From the NCBI RefSeq assembly GCF_012273215.1, contig NZ_CP050965.1, positions 496,001 to 560,000 of the forward strand: a stretch of DNA of 64,000 nucleotides, read 5' to 3'. Numbering within the stretch: position 1 is the stretch's first letter; every line of letters starts with the position of its first letter. Of this stretch, positions 44,775 to 56,238 are shown one piece after another. Position numbers and translations under genes: made by a program. The notes beneath the pieces are model-generated. The model searched no databases. It was not told the DNA's origin and saw only the letters and a list, made by a program, of their open reading frames with translations. The stretch is from Gemella haemolysans. Lineage in GTDB: Bacteria > Bacillota > Bacilli > Staphylococcales > Gemellaceae.

Positions 44775-45365
44775 ATGACAGAAGCAAAAAATTTATATCA
44801 AAATAGAAGAAGTGTATATGCGTTAGGTAAGAACTTACCAATTTCAGAACAAGAAGCATTAGAAATTATTGATAATGCGGTTAAGCATTCACCAAGTGCT
44901 TTTAACTCACAAACTGCACACGCTGTAGTATTATTAGGAGAAAATCACCAAAAACTTTGGGATATTACTTTTGGAGAATTAGAAAAATTCTTACCAAATG
45001 AAGAAGCTAAAGCAGCTACAAAAGGTAAAATTGACAGTTTCGCAGCAGCTTACGGAACAATTTTATTCTTCGAAGATCACGATGTAGTGAAAGGTCTTCA
45101 AGAACAATTCCCATCATATGCTGATAACTTCCCAATTTGGTCAGAACAATCAACAGGGATTGCATCATTTGCAGTTTGGAATGCATTAGCAGAAGCTGGA
45201 GTTGGAGCTAACATTCAACACTATAACCCAGTAATTGATGAAAAAGTTGCTGCAGAATGGGATATTCCAGCTAACTTAGTACTACGTGCTCAAATGCCAT
45301 TTGGTGAAAAATTACAAGAAGTTGCACCAATTGAAAGAACTTCAAGAGTAAGAGTAGTAAAATAA
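44775..45365 (+). CDS. Nitroreductase family protein (NADPH/FMN-dependent)
   Basis: 196 residues. NRRSVYALG (FMN phosphate contact; Arg-Ser), AVKHSPSAFNSQ and WNALAEAGVGANIQHYNP are typical of small nitroreductases close to the oxidative-stress YdgI/Frm2 type. Start ATG 44775 has GGAGGA 8 bases upstream; the in-frame ATG 44760 overlaps this RBS. Divergent from an HxlR regulator, so probably induced by electrophiles. Substrate not defined. The 3' side carries repeat copy C. Confidence 0.9.
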   Translation: MTEAKNLYQNRRSVYALGKNLPISEQEALEIIDNAVKHSPSAFNSQTAHAVVLLGENHQKLWDITFGELEKFLPNEEAKAATKGKIDSFAAAYGTILFFEDHDVVKGLQEQFPSYADNFPIWSEQSTGIASFAVWNALAEAGVGANIQHYNPVIDEKVAAEWDIPANLVLRAQMPFGEKLQEVAPIERTSRVRVVK

Positions 45366-45436
45366 TATTTAATTTAACAACAGATTAAATGAGTAATAAT
45401 AACAGTGCTTACTCAAAAGTACTAGATTTTAAAAAT

Positions 45437-45588
45437 AGTTTACATGAAAACTCATAGACGCAGTGGTTTATTGATATCTAAATTCGCTTTGCAAAAGCTT
45501 TTTAGATATCTAATAAACTGTGTGGGAGTGACTCTACAAAATTGATTTCAAAGAAATCACGTTTTATGAGTCACTCCCATTTTTTTAC
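45437..45588 (+). repeat. Intergenic repeat element, copy C
   Basis: The core 45451-45522 is 70/72 identical to the reverse complement of 14387-14458. It contains the long GATATCTAAA stem. It ends in a nested hairpin (GGGAGTGACTC... with GAGTCACTCCC, 45523-45577) followed by TTTTTT, so it may also terminate the nitroreductase transcript. Confidence 0.9.
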
Positions 45589-45611
45589 GTTACTAATTAC
45601 GCTGTTAGTTG

Positions 45612-45640
45612 TTGGAATATACTGGTAAATATGGTATTAT
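45612..45640 (+). promoter_or_regulatory. tsaE operon promoter
   Basis: TTGGAA, 17 bases, TATTAT with a TGG extended element; 41 bases before the tsaE ATG. Confidence 0.6.
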
Positions 45641-45680
45641 AGTAGATGGTAAATAAATTAAAAATTTAGAAGGTTTAACA

Positions 45681-46133
45681 ATGTTAAAAATAGTTATAAG
45701 AGATTTAGAAGATACTAAACGTTTAGCGAAAATTGTTAGTGAAGGTATAAAAGGTAGATTAGTACTTTTATTAAATGGTGATCTTGCCGCAGGTAAAACA
45801 ACATTTACGAAATATTTAGCAGAATATTTAGGAGTAAGAAGTGTAGTTAATTCACCAACTTTTAATATAATGAAAGAGTATAAGTATCCTAATGGAAAAT
45901 TATATCATATTGATGCTTATCGTTTAGAGGATAGTGATGAGGACTTAGGATTTGAAGATATTTTCTTTGAAGATAATGTTAGTATTATTGAATGGGGAAA
46001 ATTTATTGAAGAATTCTTACCAAATGAAAGATTAATTTTCAATATTCGCTTAGTAGAAGATTACAGAGAAGTTGAAATTATTTCTAGTGGTGAATATAAA
46101 AAAATTGAAGAAAGGATTCGTGAAAATTGGTAA
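45681..46133 (+). CDS. tsaE: tRNA threonylcarbamoyl-adenosine biosynthesis ATPase TsaE
   Basis: ATPase that recycles the TsaB-TsaD complex making t6A37 in ANN-decoding tRNAs. 150 residues. P-loop GDLAAGKTTF (33-42), SPTFNIMKEY, YHIDAYRL, and the IIEWGKF motif. Followed by tsaB with a 7-base overlap; tsaE-tsaB-rimI-tsaD is the standard order. TsaC/YwlC is not in this window. Confidence 0.96.
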   Translation: MLKIVIRDLEDTKRLAKIVSEGIKGRLVLLLNGDLAAGKTTFTKYLAEYLGVRSVVNSPTFNIMKEYKYPNGKLYHIDAYRLEDSDEDLGFEDIFFEDNVSIIEWGKFIEEFLPNERLIFNIRLVEDYREVEIISSGEYKKIEERIRENW

Positions 46134-46795
46134 GTTTAATAGTAGAGGCTTCTAATGGAGTATGTTCAATAGCATGCTTTGATAATGAAACAGTATTGGC
46201 AGAAAAAAGCTTTGTATGTAGTAATAATTTATCAGCAGTAATTTTAGAAGAAATCGATAATTGTTTAAAAGAAGCGGATAAGAAAAAAACGGATTTAACT
46301 GAAATTATATCAAGTGAAGGACCAGGATCGTATACAGCAATTCGTGTAGTCGCAGCTGTTTGTAAGACTTTAGCTTACACACTGAAGATTAATTTGAAGA
46401 AAGTATCTTCTTTAAAATTACAGGCTTTATTAGAGTTTGATAGTAACAAATTATTAGTTCCATTTATCGATGCTCGTCGTGGTAATGTTTTTGGAGCTGT
46501 ATATAAAAATGAAGAAGGAAAATTAGTAGAGATACTGAAAGAAGGATACTACTCTCTTGAAGAAATTAATAACTTTTTATCATCTCAAAGTGATGAATTT
46601 GTCTATATTAGTAAAGATATAGAAAAGTTAAATGATCTTCTTTTAGAAGGTTCAAAAAATAATGATATGGTTCGTGCAGCTAATGTTTTAAAAATTTATG
46701 ATTCATTAGAAGATGTGGATTGTTATAATATGAAACCACAATACTTAAGAAAAACTGAAGCAGAAAGGGAACTTGAAAATGATAAAAATAAATAA
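46127..46795 (+). CDS. tsaB: TsaB, partner of the t6A synthase
   Basis: Dimer partner of TsaD, ASKHA fold, no catalysis of its own. 222 residues. EGPGSYTAIRV is the YeaZ signature; FIDARRGNVFGAVY follows. The start is TTG at 46127, with AAAGGA about 11 bases upstream, since the first in-frame ATG lies far inside. It overlaps tsaE by 7 bases and rimI by 17, so the four genes are translationally coupled. Confidence 0.92.
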   Translation: MVSLIVEASNGVCSIACFDNETVLAEKSFVCSNNLSAVILEEIDNCLKEADKKKTDLTEIISSEGPGSYTAIRVVAAVCKTLAYTLKINLKKVSSLKLQALLEFDSNKLLVPFIDARRGNVFGAVYKNEEGKLVEILKEGYYSLEEINNFLSSQSDEFVYISKDIEKLNDLLLEGSKNNDMVRAANVLKIYDSLEDVDCYNMKPQYLRKTEAERELENDKNK

Positions 46796-47231
46796 AGTTG
46801 ATGTTAATGATTTAGATGTATTATCGAGAATAGATGTAGATAATTTTGAAGATGCATGGACAAAAGAAATGTTTAAGTCTGAGCTGGAACATGAGAACGC
46901 AGAGTATTACGGATTATTTAATGATGGTGAAATCATTGGATTCTGTGGTGGTTGGCTTGTTGCTGATGAATATCAGGTTAATAAGATAGTTGTTGATAAA
47001 CCGCATCAAAATAAAAAATTAGGACAAATTTTCTTCACTTATGTAATGCAACTTTTAAAATTAAAAGGTGTAAAAAAAGCGATCGTTGAAGTTCGTGTAA
47101 GTAACATGCCTGCGATAACTGTTTATGAAAAATCTGGCTTCACAACAGTTGATATGAGAAAAAATTATTACAAAAACAATGGCGAAAATGCTTTTGTAAT
47201 GGTAAGGGATTTTAGTAATGAAAGAATTTAA
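46779..47231 (+). CDS. rimI: Ribosomal-protein-alanine N-acetyltransferase RimI
   Basis: GNAT enzyme that in other bacteria acetylates the N-terminus of S18. About 150 residues. The acetyl-CoA loop region VDKPHQNKKLGQIFFTYVM (the usual R/QxxGxG is KKLGQ here, slightly degenerate) and VRVSNMPAITVYEKSGF. I take ATG 46779 (AAAGGGA 7 bases upstream) over TTG 46773. Often fused or adjacent to t6A genes, as here. Confidence 0.9.
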   Translation: MIKINKVDVNDLDVLSRIDVDNFEDAWTKEMFKSELEHENAEYYGLFNDGEIIGFCGGWLVADEYQVNKIVVDKPHQNKKLGQIFFTYVMQLLKLKGVKKAIVEVRVSNMPAITVYEKSGFTTVDMRKNYYKNNGENAFVMVRDFSNERI

Positions 47232-48258
47232 AAATTTAGATAATGTAACTATCTTAGCTATAGAAACAAGTTGTGATGAGACAAGTGTAGCGGTAGTTAA
47301 AAATGGAAAAGAAGTGCTTTCGAATATCGTAAGTAGTCAAATTGAAACTCATAAGCAATTTGGAGGAGTTGTTCCTGAAATAGCAAGTAGACAACATATA
47401 GAAGTAGTAATGCAAATAGTTGAAGAAGCTTTGGAAGAAGCGCAAACTGCTCTGAGTGATGTAGACGCAATTTGTGTAACACAAGGACCTGGATTGATAG
47501 GTTCATTACTAGTTGGTGTTAATGTTGCGAAAACATTAAGTTATGCTTTAGATAAACCATTAATAGGTGCACATCATATTGCAGGACATATTTATGCTAG
47601 TAATATAGACAATGATATAGTTTATCCATCATTAGCTCTTGTTGTAAGTGGGGGACATACAGAACTAGTTTATTTAAAAGATGAACTTGATTTTGAAATA
47701 ATCGGTTCTACTCACGATGATGCTGTAGGTGAAGCGTACGATAAGGTCGCGAGACAGTTAAACCTTGAGTATCCTGGTGGTCCTAAAGTAGACAAACTAG
47801 CCAAGTTGGGTGAAGATAAGTATAAATTCCCGCGTGCAATGATTGATAGTGATGATTATAATTTTAGTTTTTCAGGTATGAAATCAGCGGTGATTAATTT
47901 TGTACATAATGCAAAACAACGTGGTGAAGAGATTGTACCTGAAGATTTAGCTTGCAGTTTCCAAACGGCGGTAGTAGAAGTTTTAATCGCAAAAACTAAA
48001 AAAGCTATTGCGAATCTAGGTGTTAAACAGTTGATTTTAGCAGGTGGGGTTGCAGGTAATAGCGAACTTCGTAAGCAAGTCATAGAGCTAGAACAACAAT
48101 TAGGGGTAGAAGTACTTATTCCAAAAATGAGTTATTGTAGTGATAATGCGGCGATGATGGGAGCGGCGGGATATTATTATTATAAAAATAATATATTTGC
48201 AAATCCATTAACGCTAAATGCGAAGTCAACATTAGATTTAGAAGAAGTTAGAGGATAA
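47218..48258 (+). CDS. tsaD: tRNA N6-adenosine threonylcarbamoyltransferase TsaD
   Basis: Transfers the threonylcarbamoyl group to A37. 346 residues. The metal-binding HHIAGH is at 119-124 (His120, His124), AIETSCDETSVAV at 14-26, VSGGHTELV, and DNAAMMGAAG near the C-terminus. ATG overlaps rimI by 14 bases. Terminator of the nested GACTC type after the stop. Confidence 0.97.
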   Translation: MKEFKNLDNVTILAIETSCDETSVAVVKNGKEVLSNIVSSQIETHKQFGGVVPEIASRQHIEVVMQIVEEALEEAQTALSDVDAICVTQGPGLIGSLLVGVNVAKTLSYALDKPLIGAHHIAGHIYASNIDNDIVYPSLALVVSGGHTELVYLKDELDFEIIGSTHDDAVGEAYDKVARQLNLEYPGGPKVDKLAKLGEDKYKFPRAMIDSDDYNFSFSGMKSAVINFVHNAKQRGEEIVPEDLACSFQTAVVEVLIAKTKKAIANLGVKQLILAGGVAGNSELRKQVIELEQQLGVEVLIPKMSYCSDNAAMMGAAGYYYYKNNIFANPLTLNAKSTLDLEEVRG

Positions 48259-48265
48259 ACATTAG

Positions 48266-48328
48266 AAGGGAACTGACTCGACAAAATTGATTTTTTCAAA
48301 AGCATGATTTTTGAGTCACTCCCTTTTT
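48266..48328 (+). terminator. tsaD terminator, nested GACTC type
   Basis: AAGGGAaCTGACTC pairs with GAGTCAcTCCCTT around an inner AAAATTGATTTTTTC.. hairpin, followed by T-run. Sequence relatives are in repeat copies A-C, but the 72-nt core is absent. Confidence 0.8.
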
Positions 48329-48348
48329 ATAACTGTTTTGGTGTAATT

Positions 48349-49161
48349 ATGAAAAGACAACTTGAAGAATTATTAGATACTAATTTGCAACAAATAAATC
48401 ATATTTCTGAAAATAAGCATTTTATAGGATTTTCTAAAAGATTAGGACAACGAGTATTCGTTAAAATTTTTAAAGATCCATTGAAATATAGACCAGAGTA
48501 TAAGTTTTTAAGAAATAAAAGTAATTTTTTACTAAATTTTCCTGAGTATTTTGCACTAGTATTGAAATATGAAGACTTTACCCCACTAAATAAGGAAAGC
48601 ATAAATGATGAAGATATAATAAAAATAGCAGAGCTAATATCTGATTTTCATAGAGGAAATTGGCTCTCAATTGAAAATGACAAAGAAATTTCATTGGAAA
48701 AAGTTCTAGAAAAAAATGTATATAGATTAGCTGATAGAAAAGAGTATACTAAAATAAGTGAGTTTCATTCTAAGTTTCTAAAAAATATTAGTAAATTAGA
48801 TGAAGAGTATGAAAAAACATTAGTTTTAATTCATGGAGATTTTGGTCTTAGAAATATTATGAGAAAAGACGATAATTTAGTATTAATAGATTTCGAAAGA
48901 GTTAAATATGCTAGTTATTATTTAGATTTCATTAAATATTTTTATCAAGATTTAGATAATGATAAATTAAAAAAAGAGCTTTTTTTAAAACATTATTATG
49001 AACATTCAAATGAGGAAGTGCTTTCTGAGGAACTAGAGTACTGCATGATTTTTATCTCGGCATTAGGTATTTTAAACTATACCAAACGTGTTAAAGATAA
49101 AGAATTTGAGGAGTTAGGATTAAAAATGTTAGAAGATGTTGAAAATTATTTTTTTAAATAA
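48349..49161 (+). CDS. APH-fold phosphotransferase/kinase-like protein
   Basis: About 270 residues with the aminoglycoside/choline-kinase-like catalytic region: HGDFGLRNI (His162 to Asn169) and LIDFER (Asp about 181). The N-lobe has VFVKIFKDP with the ATP-contact Lys. The family spans fructosamine kinases, choline kinases and antibiotic kinases; nothing here shows a substrate, and a resistance role should not be assumed. I start at ATG 48349; the upstream in-frame ATG 48304 lies inside the tsaD terminator. RBS is weak. Confidence 0.8.
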   Translation: MKRQLEELLDTNLQQINHISENKHFIGFSKRLGQRVFVKIFKDPLKYRPEYKFLRNKSNFLLNFPEYFALVLKYEDFTPLNKESINDEDIIKIAELISDFHRGNWLSIENDKEISLEKVLEKNVYRLADRKEYTKISEFHSKFLKNISKLDEEYEKTLVLIHGDFGLRNIMRKDDNLVLIDFERVKYASYYLDFIKYFYQDLDNDKLKKELFLKHYYEHSNEEVLSEELEYCMIFISALGILNYTKRVKDKEFEELGLKMLEDVENYFFK

Positions 49162-49187
49162 CTATTAAGGAATAGGAGAGTTTAAGA

Positions 49188-50249
49188 GTGAATAGAATTA
49201 GTGAAGAAAAACTAGAAGAAAGTCGTAGACAAGCATTACTTTTAGTTGATAAGTTGAAAGAAAACGTTAATGATTTAAAAAGTATGAGAGAACTGTCAAA
49301 AATAGTTTCTAAGGATTCAGAAATGAATGATGATTTTTGGACAGAAATATGTAATATAGATTTTACAAAAATTGAATTTTTCCCTGTAAGATCTTTGTTG
49401 GCTGGTATATTAAAAAATAAACAAGATAATTCAAATATTTCAAATATATATAATTATTTAGTAGTAGAAAATACAGAATATCTTAATAAATACGGGCAGA
49501 GTGCTTCTAAAAATTCACCAGCAATGATGGTGATATATTTTGCAGGTTTCTTGGGAGTCGGATTGTTTGTAATTGTTAATTTTATAATGTTAATGTTAGC
49601 TCGTGGAAATTTTGAAGAGGTTCTTTTTAATTTAATAGCAGGAACATTTTTAAATGCCCTTGTTCTTGAAGTAATTGATAGACAGTACATCTGGGAATGG
49701 GAAGTACCATATTTTGAAAATAGTAAATTCCTAGCGTATGTTTGGACATATATTCCGATTATAATAATGTACATATATATGAATATTTCAACATTTATTA
49801 CACAAGGATCTAACTACAATATTAGTAATGAAATTAAACTTACTATAAGTACTTATATTTTAATTTTAATTATTGTTAATGGTTTATTCAAATTAAAAAA
49901 TTCTGCGGATTTTATGTATAAAGTATACATAATAATCTTTAAAATAATAGCTTTCATAAGTTTTATTTGTATTATACATGCCTACTTTTTCAGAAAACTA
50001 CCAATTGATTGGATGTATATTCTGATAACTGTTCTGATTGTAAGTAGTGTTAGAGTATTAGAGAAAATTAATGATACAAGATCTGCAAAACTTCTATTTT
50101 ATCCAATGACGTTTTGTTATTTAGCATACACTCAACCACGAGTGATTAATACTCCTATTTTAGAGGAACAAAATATATTGTTGTATGTTTCAGGAGTATT
50201 AGCAATCTTAATAATAGTCATAAGTAAACTTAGAGAAATAACTAAATAA
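49188..50249 (+). CDS. Unrecognised polytopic membrane protein
   Basis: 353 residues, GTG start with AGGAGAG about 9 bases upstream. A soluble helical N-terminal segment (1-105) is followed by about eight membrane segments (roughly 112-135, 138-156, 178-197, 213-231, 240-262, 268-285, 297-315 and 325-347). I do not recognise the family. It follows the APH-like gene by 26 bases and ends at a terminator, so they may form one transcript. No catalytic motif seen. Confidence 0.7.
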   Translation: MNRISEEKLEESRRQALLLVDKLKENVNDLKSMRELSKIVSKDSEMNDDFWTEICNIDFTKIEFFPVRSLLAGILKNKQDNSNISNIYNYLVVENTEYLNKYGQSASKNSPAMMVIYFAGFLGVGLFVIVNFIMLMLARGNFEEVLFNLIAGTFLNALVLEVIDRQYIWEWEVPYFENSKFLAYVWTYIPIIIMYIYMNISTFITQGSNYNISNEIKLTISTYILILIIVNGLFKLKNSADFMYKVYIIIFKIIAFISFICIIHAYFFRKLPIDWMYILITVLIVSSVRVLEKINDTRSAKLLFYPMTFCYLAYTQPRVINTPILEEQNILLYVSGVLAILIIVISKLREITK

Positions 50250-50258
50250 AATTAATAT

Positions 50259-50300
50259 TACTCCCTTTCTATATTGATAAGAAAGGGAGTGATAATTTTT
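50259..50300 (+). terminator. Terminator after the polytopic membrane gene
   Basis: ACTCCCTTTC / GAAAGGGAGT with a delayed T-run. Confidence 0.7.
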
Positions 50301-50341
50301 ATAACTAATAAATTTATATTACAAAGTGGTTTTGATTTTAT

Positions 50342-50369
50342 TTGACCATTATTTATGTTAAAATATAAT
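50342..50369 (+). promoter_or_regulatory. Promoter of cysteine desulfurase-mnmA
   Basis: TTGACC, 16 bases, TATAAT, 25 bases before the ATG. Confidence 0.75.
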
Positions 50370-50394
50370 ATGATTAATATTAGGAGGCGATGAT

Positions 50395-52631
<2,237 letters not shown>

Positions 52632-52640
52632 TAATTAATA

Positions 52641-52683
52641 AAATCCTAAAAGTTAGAGGAAATCTCTAATTTTTAGGATTTTT
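52641..52683. terminator. Bidirectional terminator between mnmA and the PH-domain gene
   Basis: AAATCCTAAAA..TTAGAG / CTCTAATTTTTAGGATTT with A/T-runs either side, between convergent genes. Confidence 0.85.
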
Positions 52684-52708
52684 AGTTTTTTAATTTTAAG
52701 TAATAAGA

Positions 52709-53077
52709 TTATAGTATGTATTGAGCTAATAGTGTATCGAATCTTCGAATATCTATATCTTTTTTTAGATTAATTTTTATTTTTCCAACTTTAGTCCAAA
52801 GTTCTACTTCAGCATTTAGGTCGAAGATTTTACCTGCATTTTCAGTTGACCACATTAATATCGAAGAGTACGGTAGAGAATAGATTTCTACTTTTTTCCC
52901 TGTTAATCCTTGGGCATCTTTTACAATAAGTCTTTTATCTGTAAATACTGCAACATCTCTTATTGTTGCAAATGCAGCAACTGGTTGTTCGCCGTTTATC
53001 AATAAGTTTGCAATATCTTGTGGAATAGCGACTTCTCTGAAGAATGTCCAATTTAATAAATTCATTTCGTTAGCCAT
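52709..53077 (-). CDS. Bacterial PH-domain protein
   Basis: 122 residues, soluble, single bPH-type domain: GEQPVAAFATIRDVAVFTDKR, LIVKD, VEIYSLPYSSI, then a C-terminal strand-helix RRFDTLLAQYIL. The pattern of a target strand 'avFTdkRlivkd' is the bPH_1 signature. Exact function unknown. A single gene with RBS (AGGAGAG) on the minus strand. Confidence 0.8.
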   Translation of the reverse strand: MANEMNLLNWTFFREVAIPQDIANLLINGEQPVAAFATIRDVAVFTDKRLIVKDAQGLTGKKVEIYSLPYSSILMWSTENAGKIFDLNAEVELWTKVGKIKINLKKDIDIRRFDTLLAQYIL

Positions 53078-53184
53078 AGTAACTCTCCTATCTATTGTAT
53101 GATAATGTTTATTTTTACCTTAGTATAGCATAAATTATAAATAATAAGAAGGTTAAGTTTTCAGTATTATTATAATAAATTTAA

Positions 53185-53193
53185 TGATATAAT
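53185..53193 (+). promoter_or_regulatory. comE operon extended -10
   Basis: TGATATAAT, 23 bases before comEA. No ComK-box or cin-box (TACGAATA) is visible. Confidence 0.5.
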
Positions 53194-53216
53194 ATTAGTA
53201 CTAGGGGGGGAGAAAT

Positions 53217-53846
53217 ATGAAAATTAATAAAGAAGACGTTGTTTTATTTTTTAAACAAAATGTTAAGGCGATTGTTTTGGCATTACTCTGTAGTTTACTT
53301 GTTATAATTGGAGGACTTTTGTATTTTGGTCATGATAAAACAGAGGAATATAATGATGTAACCTTTTCTAATTCTCAAAATTCAGAAGTAAGTAAGGATG
53401 ACAAAAAAGAAAAACAAGATTCCAAAATTTTTGTTGATGTAAAAGGGGCGGTTAAACACCCTGGAGTATTTGAAACAACGAAGGATAAAAGGGTAAAAGA
53501 TTTAATTGAAGAAGCTGGTGGCTTATTAGAAGATGCTGATACTTCTACTTTGAATTTAAGTCAAAAAGTTAAAGATCAGATGGTTATTTATGTTCTTAAA
53601 CACGGTGAAAAACCAAAACAAATATCCGATGGTGTTACTAGTTCATCTAGTGGAGATGTAATTAACATAAATACTGCTAATAAAGAGCAACTTATGAAAA
53701 TCTCAGGAGTTGGAAAGACTAAAGCTGAAGCAATTATTTCATATAGAGAAAAAAATGGGGATTTCAAAAAGAAAGAAGATATAACAAAAGTAAAAGGAAT
53801 AGGAAAAGCTACTTTTGAAAAAATTAAAGATAAAATAGAGGTATAG
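53217..53846 (+). CDS. comEA: Competence DNA receptor ComEA
   Basis: Membrane-anchored double-stranded DNA receptor for transformation. 209 residues. N-terminal membrane segment (about 17-38), a Ser/Lys linker, an SLBB domain (70-125; VDVKGAVKHPGVFE), and a C-terminal double helix-hairpin-helix (148-209; ININTANKEQLMKISGVGKTKAEAII). RBS GGGGGGAG. It begins the comEA-comEB-comEC operon (2-base gap to comEB). Confidence 0.95.
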   Translation: MKINKEDVVLFFKQNVKAIVLALLCSLLVIIGGLLYFGHDKTEEYNDVTFSNSQNSEVSKDDKKEKQDSKIFVDVKGAVKHPGVFETTKDKRVKDLIEEAGGLLEDADTSTLNLSQKVKDQMVIYVLKHGEKPKQISDGVTSSSSGDVININTANKEQLMKISGVGKTKAEAIISYREKNGDFKKKEDITKVKGIGKATFEKIKDKIEV

Positions 53847-53848
53847 TT

Positions 53849-54310
53849 ATGCAAAGAATTAGTTGGGATGAGTACTTTATGGCTCAAAGTCACCTGCTTT
53901 CGCTTAGATCGACTTGCAGCAGGTTATCTGTTGGGGCGACAATAGTTAAAGATAAACGAATAGTTTCAGGTGGTTATAATGGTTCGATTAAGGGTGATGA
54001 ACATTGTATAGACGTTGGTTGCAAAGTAGTGGAAGGGCATTGTGTTAGAACGATTCATGCCGAAATAAACGCTATTTTACAATGTTCTAAATTCGGTGTT
54101 GGAACTGAAGGTGCAACAATTTATGTTACACACTTCCCATGTTTGAATTGTACAAAATCTATCATTCAAGCAGGGATAAAGGAAATTTGCTATGCAAATG
54201 ATTATAGAAATAATGAATATGCTCGAGAGTTATTAGAAAAATCAGGAGTTGTCGTAAGAAAAATAGATTACGACGTAAATAATGTAGTAGAAAGGTTACT
54301 AGATAAATAG
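53849..54310 (+). CDS. comEB: ComEB, dCMP deaminase-family protein
   Basis: 153 residues, cytidine/deoxycytidylate deaminase fold with zinc site His-Ala-Glu (TIHAEINAIL) and PCLNCTKSI. In Bacillus ComEB helps ComGA-dependent localisation at the pole while deaminase function is dCMP to dUMP. It lies 2 bases after comEA and 2 before comEC. Confidence 0.93.
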   Translation: MQRISWDEYFMAQSHLLSLRSTCSRLSVGATIVKDKRIVSGGYNGSIKGDEHCIDVGCKVVEGHCVRTIHAEINAILQCSKFGVGTEGATIYVTHFPCLNCTKSIIQAGIKEICYANDYRNNEYARELLEKSGVVVRKIDYDVNNVVERLLDK

Positions 54311-54312
54311 TA

Positions 54313-56238
54313 ATGATATATTTACAACTTTCTTTACTAGCATTAGGGGCGATATTATTAAATTATAATTTAATGATATCTATGCTATGTATTGTTATTT
54401 TTCTACTAATAACTTGGAAAAATAAAAATCTTAATGCTAGGAAAACTATTATTTGTGTAATAGTCTTCTTAGCTTTTTTTATTCGGGGAGCATATGAACA
54501 AAAAACTAATATTTCTCATTTAAATAATGTTGAAAATAATAATCTAGAACTAGTGATTTCTGACAGGTTCAGTATTAATGGGGATTATATGTCGGGAATT
54601 GGATGTATTGGAGGAGAGAATGTACTAATTAATTATAAAATTAAGAGTGAAGAAGAGAAGAGATTTTTTAAAGAAAAATTTTGGGGAGGAAAATTATCTG
54701 TAGTTGCTAATATTGAAGATGTTCCAAGTAAAACTAATTATTATTCTTTTGATTATAAAAAGTATAATGAAAACAGAGGAATTTTTAAAAAAGTTTCTAT
54801 TAATGAAATATCTGAGGTTAAGCATTTAGATTCTCTTTTTTTTAAATTCAAAACCTTTAGGAACAGAATGAGTTTGAAGATAGATAGAGATCTTATCTTT
54901 GATAAAAGTGGATATTTTCAAGCTTTGATATTTGGTGATAAAGGATATTTGTTGAGAGATGAAATTAATTCTTTTAAAAACCTAGGTACTAGTCATTTAT
55001 TAGCAATTTCTGGCTTACATATTGGGGTACTTATATCACTAATATATTTAATTTTATTGAAACTTAAAGTGAGTGTTGATCATATCGAAAAAATAATCTT
55101 AATTATAATTCCGTTATATATGCTATTAAGTGGGGTTAGTGCATCTGTTCTTAGAGCGGGTTTTATGATTATATTATATATAATTTTCAGAATAAAAAGT
55201 ATTGATAAATTGGATAGTTTACTTCTTACATTTTTAATCTTATTATTCTACAATCCGTTATATGCTTTTAATATTGGTTTTCAATTATCCTTTTTTATAA
55301 CATTTAGTTTATTGATGTCAGAAAGTTATATTAAAACTTCTAGAAATAAACTACATATGTCTTTGAGGATTAGTATTATTTCTACATTAGCAAGTGTGCC
55401 GATATTACTTTATAATTTTTATACTATAGTTTATATTTCTGTACTAAGTAATATAGTTTTAGTTCCAATATTCAGTATAGTATTGTTCCCGTTAGTATTA
55501 ATAAGTTATATTATATTTTTAATAAGTATTCCTATATTCAATATTTTGTGTAAACCGTTATTGAATTTTACCTTTACTATTTTCGATAAACTTCAAGAAG
55601 TATTCTTATATGTAAAACCGTTAAGAATTGGAAAGCAAAGTATATTTGTAATAATTGTTATTTTTATAGTAATTGTATATATTATGGTAGAATTAAATAG
55701 ATCTAAATATTTAAGAGCTGCAACTGGAGTTATGACAGTCACTATAATATTACTTATTACAAGTTATATTCCTAGAAATTATATAGAGGAGCTAAAAATA
55801 GGAAAAGAGAATGTTTATTATATTAGAGAAAATAGAAATAATATGATAATAAATACATCAAGTAATATGAAAAATTTTTATACAGATTACAGAAAAAAAG
55901 ATAGAGATTATGATATAATGAATGAATATGATTCACTCTTGAATTATGAAGGTAAGGATAGATTCAATTACTTACTACTTACTTCAGCCAAGAAAAATAA
56001 AAGTGAATATGCGACAAATTTATTAGCAGATGGCTTAGTAAATAAGATTGTTGTAGTAGATAGTGTGAATAGAAAATTATTAGAATTAAAAGATATAACT
56101 CAATATAAGAAAACAGATTATATCGTTTTGAATAATGGAACTGAGATGAAATTGGATAATACTTCTGTTTATTATTATGATAAAAAAGTAAAGGTGAAAA
56201 ATCAGTATAGAGAATTTGAGATTGAGGTAGATGATTGA
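54313..56238 (+). CDS. comEC: DNA channel protein ComEC with a degenerate C-terminal metallo-beta-lactamase-like region
   Basis: 641 residues. An N-terminal OB-like region (about 55-180), the Competence domain with many membrane segments (200-475; LLAISGLHIGVLISL, LSGVSASVLRAG), then a soluble C-terminus (490-641). In full-length ComEC (about 750-800 residues) the C-terminus has an intact HxHxDH. Here the aligned strand ends LLLTSAKKNKSEYATNLL (554-571), with Thr557 followed by Ser-Ala-Lys instead of His-x-His-x-Asp-His. The channel looks complete, so DNA uptake could still work. Start ATG 54313 follows comEB by 2 bases with a weak RBS. Confidence 0.9.
   Translation: MIYLQLSLLALGAILLNYNLMISMLCIVIFLLITWKNKNLNARKTIICVIVFLAFFIRGAYEQKTNISHLNNVENNNLELVISDRFSINGDYMSGIGCIGGENVLINYKIKSEEEKRFFKEKFWGGKLSVVANIEDVPSKTNYYSFDYKKYNENRGIFKKVSINEISEVKHLDSLFFKFKTFRNRMSLKIDRDLIFDKSGYFQALIFGDKGYLLRDEINSFKNLGTSHLLAISGLHIGVLISLIYLILLKLKVSVDHIEKIILIIIPLYMLLSGVSASVLRAGFMIILYIIFRIKSIDKLDSLLLTFLILLFYNPLYAFNIGFQLSFFITFSLLMSESYIKTSRNKLHMSLRISIISTLASVPILLYNFYTIVYISVLSNIVLVPIFSIVLFPLVLISYIIFLISIPIFNILCKPLLNFTFTIFDKLQEVFLYVKPLRIGKQSIFVIIVIFIVIVYIMVELNRSKYLRAATGVMTVTIILLITSYIPRNYIEELKIGKENVYYIRENRNNMIINTSSNMKNFYTDYRKKDRDYDIMNEYDSLLNYEGKDRFNYLLLTSAKKNKSEYATNLLADGLVNKIVVVDSVNRKLLELKDITQYKKTDYIVLNNGTEMKLDNTSVYYYDKKVKVKNQYREFEIEVDD

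Noticed and set aside
48349-49161. Aminoglycoside resistance gene
   Set aside because: Only the general APH-fold catalytic motifs are present; the family is broad, and the context (t6A operon) gives no support for resistance.
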